Notes under the pieces: generated by a model
Databases searched by the model: none
What the model saw: the letters and a program-made list of their open reading frames with translations, nothing else
What the model was told of the DNA's origin: nothing
In this document: positions 1-17,200 of the stretch, piece after piece
Layout of the letters: each line of letters begins with the position of its first letter
How positions within the stretch are numbered: the stretch's first letter is position 1
Assembly: GCA_019914945.1 (NCBI GenBank)
Contig: CM034102.1
Location: 14,125,501 to 14,189,500, forward strand
DNA length: 64,000 nt
Direction of reading: 5' to 3'
DNA from: Typha latifolia
Taxonomy: Eukaryota > Streptophyta > Magnoliopsida > Poales > Typhaceae
Translations under genes and position numbers: made by a program

Positions 1-174
1 TATTGTATATGGATCTTTTCACTGATGATTTTAATCTGTGGTGGAACCATATCTATGTCATAGTAGCTACTGTTTAAGTACAATATTGTGAAGCAATATG
101 GTTATCTCTTTTAAGGCAGTAGCTTCCTTACAACTTTTGAAATGTCATATGACATCTATGAGTGTGTATGAGTA

Positions 175-407
175 AGAAAAAGAAGTTGTACAAGACCAAG
201 GAAATCTTGGCAAAAGAAGTGGAAAATTAGGAGCTGCTGCTGCTGTGTTGGTTGAGGACTTGGATGAAGTAGTTTTGATAAAACTAAGTAATCGTTTCAA
301 GGCTCATGCTCGTTTGACATCCTCTGAAGCAGCAGATGAAGGATTAAAGGACATAGGGTGTCTTGGCCGGACTTCTAATGGCAGTTTGTTGCATCATTAT
401 TTTTGTT
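175..407 (+). other. Possible 3'-terminal exon of a gene lying left of the window
   Basis: After a TAA at about 173-175 one frame stays open to a TAG near 405. It reads as an Ala-rich then acidic/hydrophilic stretch (key words GKLGAAAAVLVEDLD, RFKAHARLTSSEAADEG). A second frame from about 168 to 229 gives a short Lys-rich tail ending in TAG. Either could be the last coding exon of a gene whose body lies before position 1. No homologous family is recognised and no strong splice acceptor is visible, so this may also be chance or a 3' UTR. Confidence 0.2.
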
Positions 408-2493
408 AGAAATTATTTTTCATCGTAATATTCATGATAATTAGTTTTTGTCAAGCAGCAGCTGAGTGAGAAAAATGAATCTATTTACTTTTAGTAATGC
501 TTGATTTAATATTTCTCATGGTCATAAGGAGCAAAATCAGTTAACTCAGATTGTTGTTTACTTTGTCTGCAGTTGAATCTATTTGCAACTATTTCAGTAA
601 TCCCATTAAAATTCTTAGAGTTGTTCAATAACACTTATGTAGTCGGGAAGTCAGTTCATTGTAATACTAAAACAGATTAATGCTGATATATTCTTCATAT
701 CTAATCTAGTGCCTTCAGAGTCCAAAAAATAGCTGGAACTAGCTAATGCTCATTTTTTTTTATTATGATTCTGAATTTGCTTTAGTGATTGCATTAATGT
801 TGCTTGATGTTTTGTTCTGTAACACTGCTTTTACTTTTGCCAACTTTGCAAATTATATGCTTGTTCATTGGTGCTGAAAAATGAAGACTTCATCTACAAC
901 TTTGTTAATTGTATTGCAACTTTGTAGTTGCTGGATGTGAACAGCTGTTGGTGTTTCTTGCTTCATTTACTGTGGTTATGTAAAATCATGGCCCACTATT
1001 CACTATATATATATATTTGCTGTTTTATAATTTTAAACAGTGGAATTGGCTCCTTGGTGGTGTATGCGAGATACTAATTTTATTACAATTTGTGTTCATT
1101 TGCTCATTCTTTTAAGATGAAATCTTCCTTTTTCTGTTCAGTATTTCTTTCCATCAGAGTATAATATATCTAATAAACTGTCAGTACAGCATAGTTTATT
1201 TTCTATGTCTTGCTTTTTGAAATGTAATAAGGCTTTACATATAATATCATTATTATCAGTTCAGATTTACTAGTTGGACTGCAAAAGGCTAGTAGGTTCC
1301 CGAGAGGAACATCTCCAACAATTTTATTTCCATAGGATTCCTTTTTAATTAATTAAATGCTTATGCAACAGCAGACAAACCACCAAGTTGGGTTTCTGAA
1401 TAAATGCTTTAGCATCTTGTCCTACAATTACAGGTCTTTTTAATCCAATTGTATTTATTCCTGACAGGGAATAATTTAGTGGAGAATTTATCAAAGTAGA
1501 ATGGACATCTGATACAATGCTCTGAAATTTTGGTAAAACGAACTGCTTCACGCCCTCGCATATGTTGCTCCTTTGTCTTTGTGTGAAAACAGATTTAAAA
1601 TAAGAATGTTGTAGATGCCAGTTTTGTTTAAAGTTGATGTGTTTTGGAAGGCTGTGAGAATGCTGATTAGATGTTTATAGCTCCTTAACTTGCAGAATGT
1701 GTCTATTTCTCTAGTATATATTCCTCCTTCTTTTCAAATTAACTTGCAAGAATAAAGTCTGTTTCCACTTGTAGATTATGACTCTTTATTCACTTTATCT
1801 ATCTACTCTTTTTAACTGAACAGAATGGCAATGTAATATATTGAGCAGCCTATCGTTCCTCCTGTGTTTGAAGTAATAAATGCATCAGTGATCACATGTT
1901 TGGTTTCCAAGCTGGTGTTACTTGCAGCAGTCACTTGTGGCCATCTCTTGTAAGTTCGAATATTTTGCATAAAAAAGGGGCTGTCATCTATTATTATGCT
2001 AAGCAGGGGCTAGCTGACATGAGCACCCAAAGGTGTTGGTGATTAAACCGATCAATCTGGATGGATCCTATAATCCCTTGGCCCAACAGGTTGGAGTGGG
2101 ATCGATATTCTAACAGGAATCTTTTAGTTGCAGGGGCTAATCAGGTAGAGGTGGACTCGAGCAGAGGAGCGGTAAGGAGATTGAGATTGGCAAAAGAGAT
2201 CAGCTTCATAGAGTCATTTTGGAGTCAAGAACTCTCTTAAGCTCATGTGCATTTTGAACGGGTACAAATAAGTCTTAGGATTATGTAAAAAATATATATT
2301 TTTTTCTTTTGTAGACTTTAAAAAGTTAATACATATCTATATCTATGGGCAATGTAAACAGCATTTGATGTTCTTCTATAGAAATAATAAGCATCATTGG
2401 TATATCCTAGCTTGCTACCAGCACTGTACCATGGTACCAGATGCTTTCAAAGTAACAATGAAGTGGGACCATATTAAAGTACATCTCTCTGCT

Positions 2494-2527
2494 GAGCCAC
2501 CAAGATAGCAGAGCCACCAAGATAGCA
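2494..2527. repeat. 17-bp perfect tandem duplication
   Basis: The unit GAGCCACCAAGATAGCA occurs twice head to tail, at 2494-2510 and 2511-2527. It is probably a slippage duplication and no function is implied. Confidence 0.9.
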
Positions 2528-3000
2528 GGTGCTTTCTACTCGGGGTTGATGAGATTTTGTAGCACGATAACCATTTATGGAATGGTCGTCATCATCACGC
2601 CATCCAAAAGTACCTCTATCCTTTTTCAAGTACCATATTACGTACCTTGGAGCTTGCTAGCTTTCCTCCTATACCTTGCCTCAAAAGTACTTTCTATGCG
2701 TGTTTGATGTATAGTGAGTGCTACTGTACTAACCTACCTGAGGCTGAGGGTAGTCAAGGCCGTAAAAAGCCTGCATGCCAAATCGATGATGGACAGGATC
2801 CATGGGATCCAAATATCCAATCCTAACCACAATAATATTTTTCGCTATTTTTGTTTGAGATACGTGAAAAATTTAATGGTATCTGCAGTTAAACCGGTGT
2901 TACTCAGATTTGAATTCCTCTTATCATCTGAAATAGGATCGATTTATTATCTTCTATATTCAGTTAGACAGCTGCTACAAAAATAATGCTGCAAAAGAGA

Positions 3001-3002
<2 letters not shown>

Positions 3003-3036
<34 letters not shown>
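3003..3036. repeat. (AT)n microsatellite
   Basis: About 16 uninterrupted AT dinucleotides lie some 500 bp beyond the stop codon of RPS9. It is a simple sequence repeat and likely length-polymorphic. Confidence 0.95.
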
Positions 3037-3041
<5 letters not shown>

Positions 3042-3542
3042 TCAATGCATCCTTCTGGATGTGTTATTATATAGCAGGAGAGAGCAAAGATATCTTTCGT
3101 TAGGCAAAGTTCTCACTATTTTACGCCGGGTGCAACCAATTGGGCCCTTAAAATTTTGTGGTTCTCTGGACAACTACCAAACGAAGATAATATACCACCC
3201 GAAGACCAAGTTCTTTACAATTCGTTGCAGGAAAACATGGGCAGTCATATAAGTAAAGACTTCTTGTTCCCACATACCAAGATCAAAAGTAGGTAGGCAA
3301 GCAAAACAGTTCAATATTAACCTTTCCCTAAAATTGACATGTTTCATTCAGCAACAAAGAGCTTAAATAACACACTATTACCAAAATTAAATATCTCAAA
3401 ATTCCAGAAATATCAAAACTCATCTTCGGATGGTCAGTTAGAACCGGAACAATCTGAAACCCTTGATCCAAAGATGTCAAACTTAGAATCTAACCCAGAG
3501 ACCACTCTTAAGAACTCTCGATATTGATTAAGGCACATGCTT

Positions 3543-7681
<4,139 letters not shown>

Positions 7682-7744
7682 GGCTCGGTCGTCTTCTACC
7701 TCGCCGCTTTCGAAAGAAGAGACTATGGAGTAGAAGACCGGAAA

Positions 7745-7752
7745 TTTATATA
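7745..7752 (-). promoter_or_regulatory. TATA box of RPS9
   Basis: Read on the minus strand this gives TATATAAA, about 65 bp upstream of the RPS9 start codon at 7681. That would place transcription start near 7715 and leave a short leader. Confidence 0.6.
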
Positions 7753-7758
7753 GAGGTG

Positions 7759-7766
7759 AAAACCCT
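7759..7766. promoter_or_regulatory. Telo-box (AAAACCCTAA) upstream of RPS9
   Basis: An AAACCCTAA-type telo-box sits directly upstream of the TATA element. Telo-boxes are a known feature of plant ribosomal protein and translation-factor promoters, where they act with other elements in dividing cells. Location and gene class agree. Confidence 0.55.
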
Positions 7767-7784
7767 AAGCCCAAGTGCTAGGGC

Positions 7785-7832
7785 TCGTGTTCGGGTCCGG
7801 GTTCGGGTTCGGGTTCGGGTTTGTGTTCGGGT
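7785..7832. repeat. TTCGGG hexamer array in the RPS9 upstream region
   Basis: Six or more degenerate copies of a (T/G)TTCGGG-like hexamer run in tandem about 110-150 bp upstream of the RPS9 start. It is a microsatellite close to the core promoter. Whether it affects expression is not visible. Confidence 0.85.
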
Positions 7833-9489
7833 TAATGAGCTGCTACGATAAAGAAAAAAAATGGCCTTAATAGTTTTAATACCAACAAGAGCATTATTTG
7901 AGTATATTATTATTGTCAAATAACTTGCAACTAAATTCCACTTTATAATCACATTAGAAACATGGATTAAAGTTTAAAACGCATATTTCTTTCTTGCAAA
8001 AATGGCCCACTATGATATATACTGCGTTATTACTTATTATTGAGAATAGTGTACTCTTTATTTATGTCATAAATTCGTGCATCCAGAAATTTAGACACAA
8101 ATATTTAATATCATAATGATGACTAAAGGATAATTATATTTCATATATTTCTCAAAAATAAAATAATACCTACATATTATAGATTTTCCGTGTTTTATTT
8201 ATTTTCTGTCTTTATACATTTGAGTAATATCCCATAATATTGTATATAGAAAAATACCGAGAAAATAGTGATAATTTAGCAATGAAAAATAGGGAATAAT
8301 ATATTGGACCTGTTGGTAATAAAAAAATAAAAAATAAAAGTCCATGTAATAGAATGTGTAATTGGATTCAAATTATCTGTTACTAAATCTAATTAACTCG
8401 GAGTTGGATGTCAATTTTTTTATCCATTTAATAAATGGGTCAGATTTAGTTACGCATCTAATTCAGAGTCGATCCTGACTAAATATTGGAGCTTTAATAT
8501 ATATTTAACTTTTCTTTTTCTTTTTCATGTTGGTAAACGATAGTTATGTAAACAATATTATTAGTCTAATACTTAAATTATATAAACCGAAACCTTGGAG
8601 GACTTTAATTCCTATAAAGTATGAATAATCTCTGAATCTATATAAATAACCTTTGTACTAATATTATATTCATTTAATATGTTAAACCTGTGTCAGTTTT
8701 TATAAGACGATTAAATTGTTATGTTCTAATTTTAATCTACTAAACTATTATAATTGAGCACCAAAAGCTATTGTATTTTTTATTTCATAATATACTAGTT
8801 ATTCAAGAGGAATCAATGGGATCCATTATCCGAATCCAATAAAAATCCGACATAATCCGATAATAAAATATAAATATAATAATTACCTATCAATTTAAAA
8901 TCCTATTCGAATCCAAATCCGAGCTTTGGACATATAATCGACCCAAATCTGATTCGCTTACACCCTTTGAATTGGGTCTCAAGGTCAAATAATTACATGG
9001 TAGGAAAATGACCAAGTAATGAGAGGAAAAGGCTAATAAGAGAGAAAATTAGAGTAATCACATCATCATTTCACTATAATGAGATAATATCCTCTATTTC
9101 TTAAACTACTTGAGAACATTTTTTAACAGATGTATAATACTAAGACGCATAAAAGCAATAAAATTCTCCAACTGTAATAGTTACATCATTTTGGGTACAG
9201 CAACATTACCAAGGAGCAACTTGATATGATAGTATACACAAAATCTCGTACTGATGAGTCGCGGCCAAAGCACGAGTGATTAAGTCAAGATGCAGCAGAA
9301 GTGAAAGCCTAATATTTGCAAACCAACCAGAGGCTTCATCCCCGTCGACAAAAAGAAGAAAACCTTCACAATGTCAGAGTATAATTAAAGCAACACAGAA
9401 AGGAAGAAATAGAGAGCATCTTTTAATTAACCTCTTTTTAATTCTGTCAAAGGTCAGGATACTTTTGGCTTACCAAGCAAAAGAAAGTT
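7833..9489. other. AT-rich intergenic DNA between RPS9 and HVA22
   Basis: No coding region is seen. The stretch at 8820-8970 is rich in ATCCGAATCC/CCAAATCCGA-type words and ends TTCGCTTACACCCTTTG, which resembles one end of a hAT-like repeat in reverse orientation. The rest is AT-rich and unremarkable. Confidence 0.5.
8820..8970. repeat. Possible decayed TE fragment with a hAT-like end
   Basis: The right edge, read in reverse, starts AAGGGTGTAAGCGAATC, similar to the TAGGGGTGTAAGCGAG end of the element at 6065. Internal sequence is composed of degenerate ATCCGAAT words. No matching left end or target duplication was found, so the boundaries are guesses. Confidence 0.3.
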
Positions 9490-12400
9490 CTAGTTCCAAT
9501 ATCTATTATCATCATCGAAAATCATCAAATTGTTGTTCTTCCAAGAGGTAGACTCTCTTTCAGTTTCTATCTCATCAAAAGTAGCATGTTTATCACTCCT
9601 CAAGGAGTTCGAGTCCTTTTCATGCTCCCTATCAGCAAACGTCACATGCTTGCTGCCCTTTTTGGGCTTCGGTGCCTTTTCAACCTGGGCAGCACCAAAA
9701 GCATGAGCTCACATTACTTGCTGAAGTTCAAAAACATTTTGCTCGGCTTCATAGAAATGAATAGAGAAATCAAATGCAGCTACTATATCTATCTGCGATT
9801 GAGCAAAAATATTTGAGAGGTTAAAGCTAGAAATGAGGATATCAGTAAACTGCATTTTTCAGTGTTCTTCTGAAGGGTTATAAATGCTTTGATTACAATT
9901 GGAACTTCAACTTCATGGATGTTATAAACACCTTGTTCTTTGGACTTAAATGATCAATAATTCAAAGGGCCATAAGTTTTACATTCATATAGATTCACAT
10001 TCTACTTGGATCTTGTTAATGTGTGCGCATTTTGTAAGTCCGGAACAGGATCAAAGCAAGTCAACAATAACACAAACATAATGAAAGAAGTGTGCACAGA
10101 CTAGCTCGCACTTGCATCATGAAAAATAATCAAAGAAAGAGATCGAGACATTAACAATAGGTTAACTATAGACAACATTGAGATATGATAAATTGCATAG
10201 AAGCTGCACAACATGAATATATTTCCTACATTTAAGAAGCATTGGAGTTGGCGGTGAGACGTCAACTTTCTATGATTCCAGGTAGTGCATAACTGCATTG
10301 GACCTCATATTAAGAGCAGATTCACTCTTTAGGCAAAGATAAGGGACTCAAAACAGTTCCAGATGATTCTAATTCAGAATGGAGTGTCTTTTTTTCTCAG
10401 GTCAGTCTAGAATTAGAAAAAATTTCATGCTATTGACTTGCAGCTGATATTTCCATGTCGATAATGATAATGGGAGGGTAAAGTACCTTGTTTAGGAGCT
10501 TTTCAAATGCTTCTGGTCCATTTTCTTCAATAAATTTCTCCGCAGCCAACAGAACATCATCTGGTTTGCTGAAGATACCCTTTTTCCGTGGGACATACCA
10601 TAGATCGACTGCCTGCTGCTTTATATATAGTGGCCTTACATATTTTTGATAAACATAAGCAGCACCACTGAAGTATGGTAAGACCAACCAGCAGTTAAAG
10701 ATCAGTTTCGTGAAAGACCAAAAAGGAAGCCTGCAAAATGATGGAAATATCACAGGAATTTAGCAAGGTTGACTTCATTACCTTGATATGTTTGCTGGTG
10801 TACATCTAACAAATTATCAATAAACATAGTCTTTTCTTCAAAAAAAAAAATCAATGAATATAGCCCAGCAAAATATATCACAAAGACCTGCCATGCTTCC
10901 AAAACGGCAGGACAGAAAGATCACATCTCTGAGAAAAACCAAATGAATTCATTTCAATTTATAAAGTTATATCAAAATTTTCTTACATTTTTATATCTTA
11001 AAGATTCCCGTCATTCAGAAGGTGTCAGGCATTTTCATTTGGTCAATTTAAGAAATATAGCATGGTGGTAACTAGTAAGCTGCATATGTAAATGATTTGT
11101 CAGAAACTAAATTACAAGTGCCTAATGATGGCTTCAACTAGATAAGAATCTAGTAAGCTTGATTGGTACCAAAGCTATTTATCGCCAGAAAAGTGAGAAT
11201 TTATAACACCAATTAATAAACCAAAAGGATAGATCTAAATAGAATAAGAAGTTAATCCTCAAACATTAGTTAAAAAAAGGCCTTCGATTTCAAGTGACCT
11301 TTAAGAAATTGTAAAGCACGAATTTTATCTTCATCCCTGTATACACTACTGTGTGCTTCTTGTGCATAGTTTAAAACTTGCAACTCTGGAAGAAGCAATA
11401 ATTTTCAGAGATGCAACATGGCAAAGTTACAAAGAAAGTGCTAGCAAGCAAAAGCCAATTAATCCAAATGTTCAAACAATATGGCAGAGAATACTTAAAT
11501 TTGCAAAGTCAAGAAAAAATAGACTCTTTTCATCATTTTGGATTTAAGATCATGTAAACTAAAGGTTAACTGCAATAAAGGCATCTAGGAATGATGCACA
11601 GAAGTCCCATCTGTTTTGCATTTCACCACTTATATCCTATTAAGACACAAGAAAAACCAGACTCCAGTATTGTTTACAGAAGTAGTTTAAAATTATGCGA
11701 CAACCCAAAAAAATTGATACAACAGTTAAAGTCATGAACATATATATTCAAGCAAAAGGGATGCAGTATCAATGTAAAAGATAATCACCATTCTATGACT
11801 TTCGCAAATGTAAGCTCAAAAAGTGTGATCAATGAGTACAACACCCAATATGTGAGCCATTGCTGATCATCCACGGGAGATTTAGTTTCTATCGCTTTAA
11901 CTGAAGCATACCTGTTGAAATTCCTTGAGACTTATTTATTGCAGAATATCCACAATAAGAATGAACTAAATTTTGATAGTAGCCACTTACAAAGGATAAG
12001 CTAGAGTTACCAAAGGCCTGAAAGATCAAACTGAAAAGTGTCAAAAGAATGCCAAAATAAACAAGTGCAAGATAATAATTCAGAATTATGGACAAGTTAC
12101 AGCCTTAACCTTAAGAAAATTATTATAGTTATTAACCCAATAGAAGAACTCTTCAGCCAGTAACACCCACAATGGAAGGTGGAAAACGGCCACACACAAA
12201 AATAAATAAATCAATATATAACACATAGCAAGCCCAACTACCATTCTCTCATCTGTCAAACTGTCCAAATCGACAATCACCCAGATCCTCCGTCACCTTT
12301 GCTTCTAGAGCCTTGTCTCACCAGTCTACTCCTTTTTTGTTGCTTCTTGCGATTGTGGGATGAGATTTAGGTGGATCAAGTGTGATTAAAAAGGTGGAAG

Positions 12401-13088
12401 GTGCCCTTAATGGAGATAAAGACATTTGAGTCATCAAATTTCAATTTTGGAGGGAAAATAGCCTGCCAAAGCCTCTAGGTGGTTAGTTATGGGGTGCTGA
12501 TACTGTTAGATTAGGAAGAAATACTAATGGGGTTAAGTGCAACAAATTAAAGTTCAGGGTTACTTTGATTTTGGGCCCAACACTAAAGGGGTAAAACGCA
12601 ATTAACCCACCAGCAAATTATCTTGAAGGATAAAAGGAATGCAAGATATTAAACAGAAAACTAAGAAAATTCCTCTGTTTCTCATCATGCAAAGAAGACA
12701 AGAAAAAGATAAAAAATTATTTCTTCTTCGTAACATATAACCCGAGTACCATATTACCAATTTGCATAATATTTTTTTCAAGTTACCTACTACATTTACC
12801 AAAATCAATTCTTTTTCTCGTAAATCAAAGGGGCGAAAGAGATCTTAGAATCTACAGAAATCTATTACCCTACTTCACCATCCTAAGAGATTGACAAAAC
12901 TCAAAATCTACTTGACCTAAAATTACACAAAAAAATTATACAATCTGGGTAGGAATCAGCAGAAAACCTAACAGAATAGCTCAATAATACACAAGAAACT
13001 AGTGAGTTTTACCAGGGGAATATACTACATACCCAGCAAGAACATCGAAGTTTTTGGCCACCACCTTGAGGAAAGATCCAGAACCCAT
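9490..13088 (-). CDS. HVA22: HVA22-like protein (TB2/DP1/HVA22 family)
   Basis: HVA22/REEP proteins are hairpin membrane proteins of the ER and Golgi that shape tubules; the plant members are named after an ABA-induced barley gene. The CDS joins 13088-13033, 12017-11991, 11911-11789, 10730-10487 and 9684-9490, for 645 nt and 214 aa. The N-terminus MGSGSFLKVVAKNFDVLAGP, the core QQWLTYWVLYSLITLFE, and the segments KLIFNCWLVLPYFSGAAYVY and VDLWYVPRKKG are diagnostic. A hydrophilic Lys/Asp/Asn-rich tail follows and ends with NRYWN. Exon 2 is a 27-nt micro-exon completing the first membrane segment. Intron 3 is about 1.06 kb and intron 1 about 1.0 kb. An ACGT-containing ABRE-like word lies near 13276. 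Subgroup within HVA22 (a/c type) is inferred from length only. Confidence 0.93.
12528..12609. repeat. MITE-like end with GGGTTAA motifs in HVA22 intron 1
   Basis: A GGGGTTAAGTGC word at the left and GCAATTAACCC at the right form short imperfect inverted repeats. Such words are common at ends of plant MITE/MULE-like repeats. Only about 80 bp are bounded this way, so this may be one end of a longer decayed copy. Confidence 0.3.
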
Positions 13089-14272
13089 CTCCTCCTACAA
13101 CCCTTGCTTCAATTCCTTCACTTTAATTTGAAAATTTTTGAGGTATCGAAAACTTTCTCGTAGAGAGGAAATAGACTAAAAAGGAGAGAGTGGTGGGGAA
13201 AAGTAGAGACTTGGAAAATAGCAACCAAAAAGGAAATACACAAAAAGTAGATGATAAATAGACGCTTTATTTGGGTACGTGCGCTTCGTTTGGGGTCTTA
13301 ATTGGTCTATTCGCCTCCTTGCTTTATCCACTTATTTTTTGGACAAGAGAGTGTATTTATCAAATAGTATAATTGAAGCTTAAAAAAAAAAAAAGAACTT
13401 GCTCAATAGTCACTTGTTTGATGTGATGTTTCACCTAAGATATTTCTTTTTAAATGTTTCACCTAAGATGAATATGGGTTATTTAGCTTAGTCTTTTCTT
13501 TAATATTTTTTTTGTCAAATATTTTTTTGATAAAATTTACGAAATCCAATTTAAGATGAATATGGATACAAATCCGGCACCTGGATTATGAAGTTTTGAA
13601 AATTTTCTTTTGAGTTTGATCTTTTTTTTTTCAAATCTGAAATGAGATTCAATGCAAGTTCTGGCAAAATAAAGTTTAGATCCTATTTGATTATATAAAT
13701 ACACATGTATATAGTCTGACAAATTATATTATGTACTAGTACTAAGGACATATCAACAACTTTTGGCACACAGGCACCTGCTGATAATAATTGCTTAATT
13801 AGTGCAAGAATAATCAGGTAGCTTTACTTTTATATTAGCTCTGCAGTTGGTAGGTACTACTGTTAGGACTTAGGACTTGTATTGATCTATACCAAATTCC
13901 TTTATTATATATCACTTTTCCTTTAAGTAGTAGAACTCTAGAAGAAGTCTCCATCAAAAGATTGCAAACTATAATAAGAAACCATTAGGTTCTTCAGTAC
14001 TAAAAGAGTCCAAATAAGTGGGTTTTGGATCATATACAACAAACTCCTTAGTTTCTAGATGAAGATTAAATGATGGTAAACGACAGTGAAATATACAAGC
14101 TGAGTAGTGACAGAATCCAAGAAATTTAAGATGGCTAAGTCTCTATTCGCCTCTTAAATAGTCAGTTTCAGAATCATCATAGTGTTCTCATGCTTCTTTG
14201 AGAATCTTCACTCAGCCACAAGGGAAGGATGACGATCTGCTCTGTGTAGAACTATCTTACAGAAAGAACACT
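13089..14272. other. HVA22 upstream region and bHLH downstream flank
   Basis: About 1.2 kb without a coding region. It holds the HVA22 leader and promoter, an A-rich tract near 13382-13394, and a 16-bp direct repeat (ATGTTTCACCTAAGAT at 13426 and 13454). No other feature is recognised. Confidence 0.5.
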
Positions 14273-17200
14273 CTAATTCAAGCTGTCTCCATCCTCGCTA
14301 CTACTCCCTGCTGTGCTGCTGCTACGCTCTTCTTGTACTGTTCTTGGATGACTAGGTATGAGCTGCCCTGGCCAGGTCGCTGATGGAGTTGGGTATCTAG
14401 GGTGAGGTCTTCTCACATGGGAGGAAGGTTCACTCTCCGGCGTTGTTGCTGCGCCTGGGAAGAGCTGCAGCTCTCGAGGAGGAGCAGCGTAAACCTGTCC
14501 AATAACAGTAGGCTGTTGCTGATGTACTGCATGCACTATGCTCGCTTGATGGGGCACAGTTTGAGTACTTAAATTGGGGTTGTTGTTCCACACTGGGTCA
14601 TATCCCATCCTCAACCTAAGTTCATTTTGTAGCCCTGAGATTTCAGCTTGGAGCGCAGTCTTATCATCCTTAAGCTCATCTTTTTCTATAGTTACCTGTT
14701 TGTCAATCCCAGAACAGAAAAGTAAAATCTAATCATCAAAGCTTTTCCTCCAACATTACTAGACCAAGTAGAAAGGAACAAAAAGAAATCTACAACTAAG
14801 GGATTGTGGTGATGCTGAGCAATTACAGAAAAGGAATGTCAAATTTAAAAGCATTTAAATTCTAGTCAATGAAAATTTAGAGAACAATAGTGGAAAGGTG
14901 AATTAGTGTGCCAATAGCAAATAGAAGTAAGGATCTATGAGATGTTGCAGCTAAATAAAACTTGTAGACAGGTCAACACTTATGGATTCTGATAGTGTGT
15001 AAAGGTAAATAACATGTGATCTTCAATGTGAGGACTGCTATTGTCTTGGAATGAAATTGAATAATCACTACATTTTTTATTGTGTAACATTGCACATATC
15101 ATGTAATGTTTTAATGTCAGGATTCTGGTTGAATTGAAATGACATTGAAGTGGACTTCTCTGTTATCACTGCAGTTGTAATGCAGATAGTACTGCAACTC
15201 TAAGGTACTAATCTGGAGGTTATATTTCCTAATTGTGAATTTTGCTATAAAACAGAATAGTTTCTTCAACATCAATTGTGCCAGCTTATCCTCATTCGCC
15301 AGGCCTTATGCCATGAAACTAGAAATTTCTGTTGCCCTACTTGAATCAAACTAAAAATCAAAGTTGCAGATATAAAAAATTCAAATGGCACACTCTCTGT
15401 TCCAAGTATCCCCTTACATTTGTGGGAAGGCATACAAGCATACACTGGGTAAAACTTAAATAAAGAATTTTTTCCAAACATTTTAAGTTCTAACAATAGT
15501 AACAATTGATATCATTTTCCTGCCCCTCTGTGAACTTCGCGATTTTCCAACTCCAGCTTGCACAGGCTGTCATGTTTAGCAATGCATGTTTCGAGTTTCT
15601 ACAAAGTGTTGGAGATTACAACCAATAATATAGGCGGTTTCAAATTCATATTCCTGTAATCTCCAAATTGCCCTCACCCTCTTTCTCCAATATTACCATA
15701 AAGGGAGCCATCTACTGAGCTTTTCATCAAGCATCTCGGTGGGGTGTAGTTGGTTTAAGCATCAAGAGCCAAGTTCTATAGGGTTCAAAAAGGCTAAGAG
15801 TGAGGGCAACTGGTAATTTCATATCCAGAGTCAAGTGAGGCCAGTGGTTTTACTACTTCCCATCTATCAAAGAACAGGATGCTCTGGCATTTCTTGTTTA
15901 AAAAATAGAGGATTTTATTTGTATAAAGGACTTGATTTGTAATATCATCAAAATACAGGGTGATGTATGTACTTTTCTCTAAAAGTCTTAAATTCCTTAT
16001 GACAAGGTTATATTGCTTTATTGACAGCCATAAACATTTCACATGATAGGAATGAAGAACTAGAAAGAGAACTGGTGGAATTCAATGTGGCAGAACTCAG
16101 AAGGTAAACACAAACATATTCATCTGAATGGTGGCAACAAGTATGGGAGAATATGGAAGCTAGGAAACAAACAAAGTAATGGAGAACTAATCAAAATCAA
16201 TGAGAACCTCATAGAGAGAGCTACACAAGGGTCTAGGAAGCAAAAAATATGACCTAAAATAACATATACGGCAGAGGACATGAAGCAGCTTAATAACTGG
16301 ATTCAGTTGCGGAGAAATGTTAAAATGGACCACAAATTATTGCTCTACTGTCACAAACATGCCAGGATAATTGGGCAGACTCCACAAATATTGGTAGAAC
16401 TCCCAATATTAAACGGCATGACCATAATTTATAATCTTGGAACATATGTCTCCTTGTCAAATACTGCAGCTGTACAATTGACCTAACCAATCAAAATCTA
16501 CTATCATAGTTCAGTGCACATATTATGCGAGATAATGCACTAATCTTCATATTTAATTGAATTAAGCTCCTTCACTGATGGTTTTACACTTGGCTAAAGT
16601 AAGTCAGCAACTACTTATGCAGCACAACTAGCAACTATAAAAGAACAAAAGTTTGGAAAAGCAACACAAAAATGAGCTCCAGTTTTTCTACTAGATGATT
16701 GCCACCGATTATTTTGTTTGAAATATATGTATAGAGCTCATTATGTAGCAAGAACACATCCATGAAAATCTTCCAACTATAAAAAAACTCTCTCCTTGTT
16801 TCTCCTTTTAAGGTTTTGTTCACATTGTAATTGCCACATGTCAGTTACATATCCTACACTAGAACACTTCTAAGCAGGCAAAGAATGATATCAAGTTCAT
16901 CAAGATTCACTCATAAAAGATCTTAAAGAATTTTCTATATCGATCTAGGTGGTTTCGTACTAGTTTTCCTTTTCTCATGAGTGACAAATTTCTATAGAAA
17001 TTATATTAAAATAATTGTAGCTCGTCATATAGAACTAATATCATTTTAATAAGGCATGCTCACATATCTAGGTATGGACAACTTACATAGCGTGATTCAG
17101 TTAGAAGAGCAGCATTTTCCTTTCTAAGAGATTCTACTTGAGCAAGAAGATCCCGTAGTATTCGTGTGGTATCACCCAATATGGATGCCTTCCCGCAATT

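Larger units (their letters stand above)
408..3542. other. AT-rich intergenic stretch, no gene seen
   Basis: About 3.1 kb of AT-rich sequence with only short ORFs that match no known family. It contains a 17-bp tandem duplication at 2494-2527 and an (AT)n tract near 3003-3036. The stretch from 2000 to 2260 is somewhat less AT-rich but has no recognisable coding content. The right end holds the 3' flank of the leftward RPS9 gene. Confidence 0.5.
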
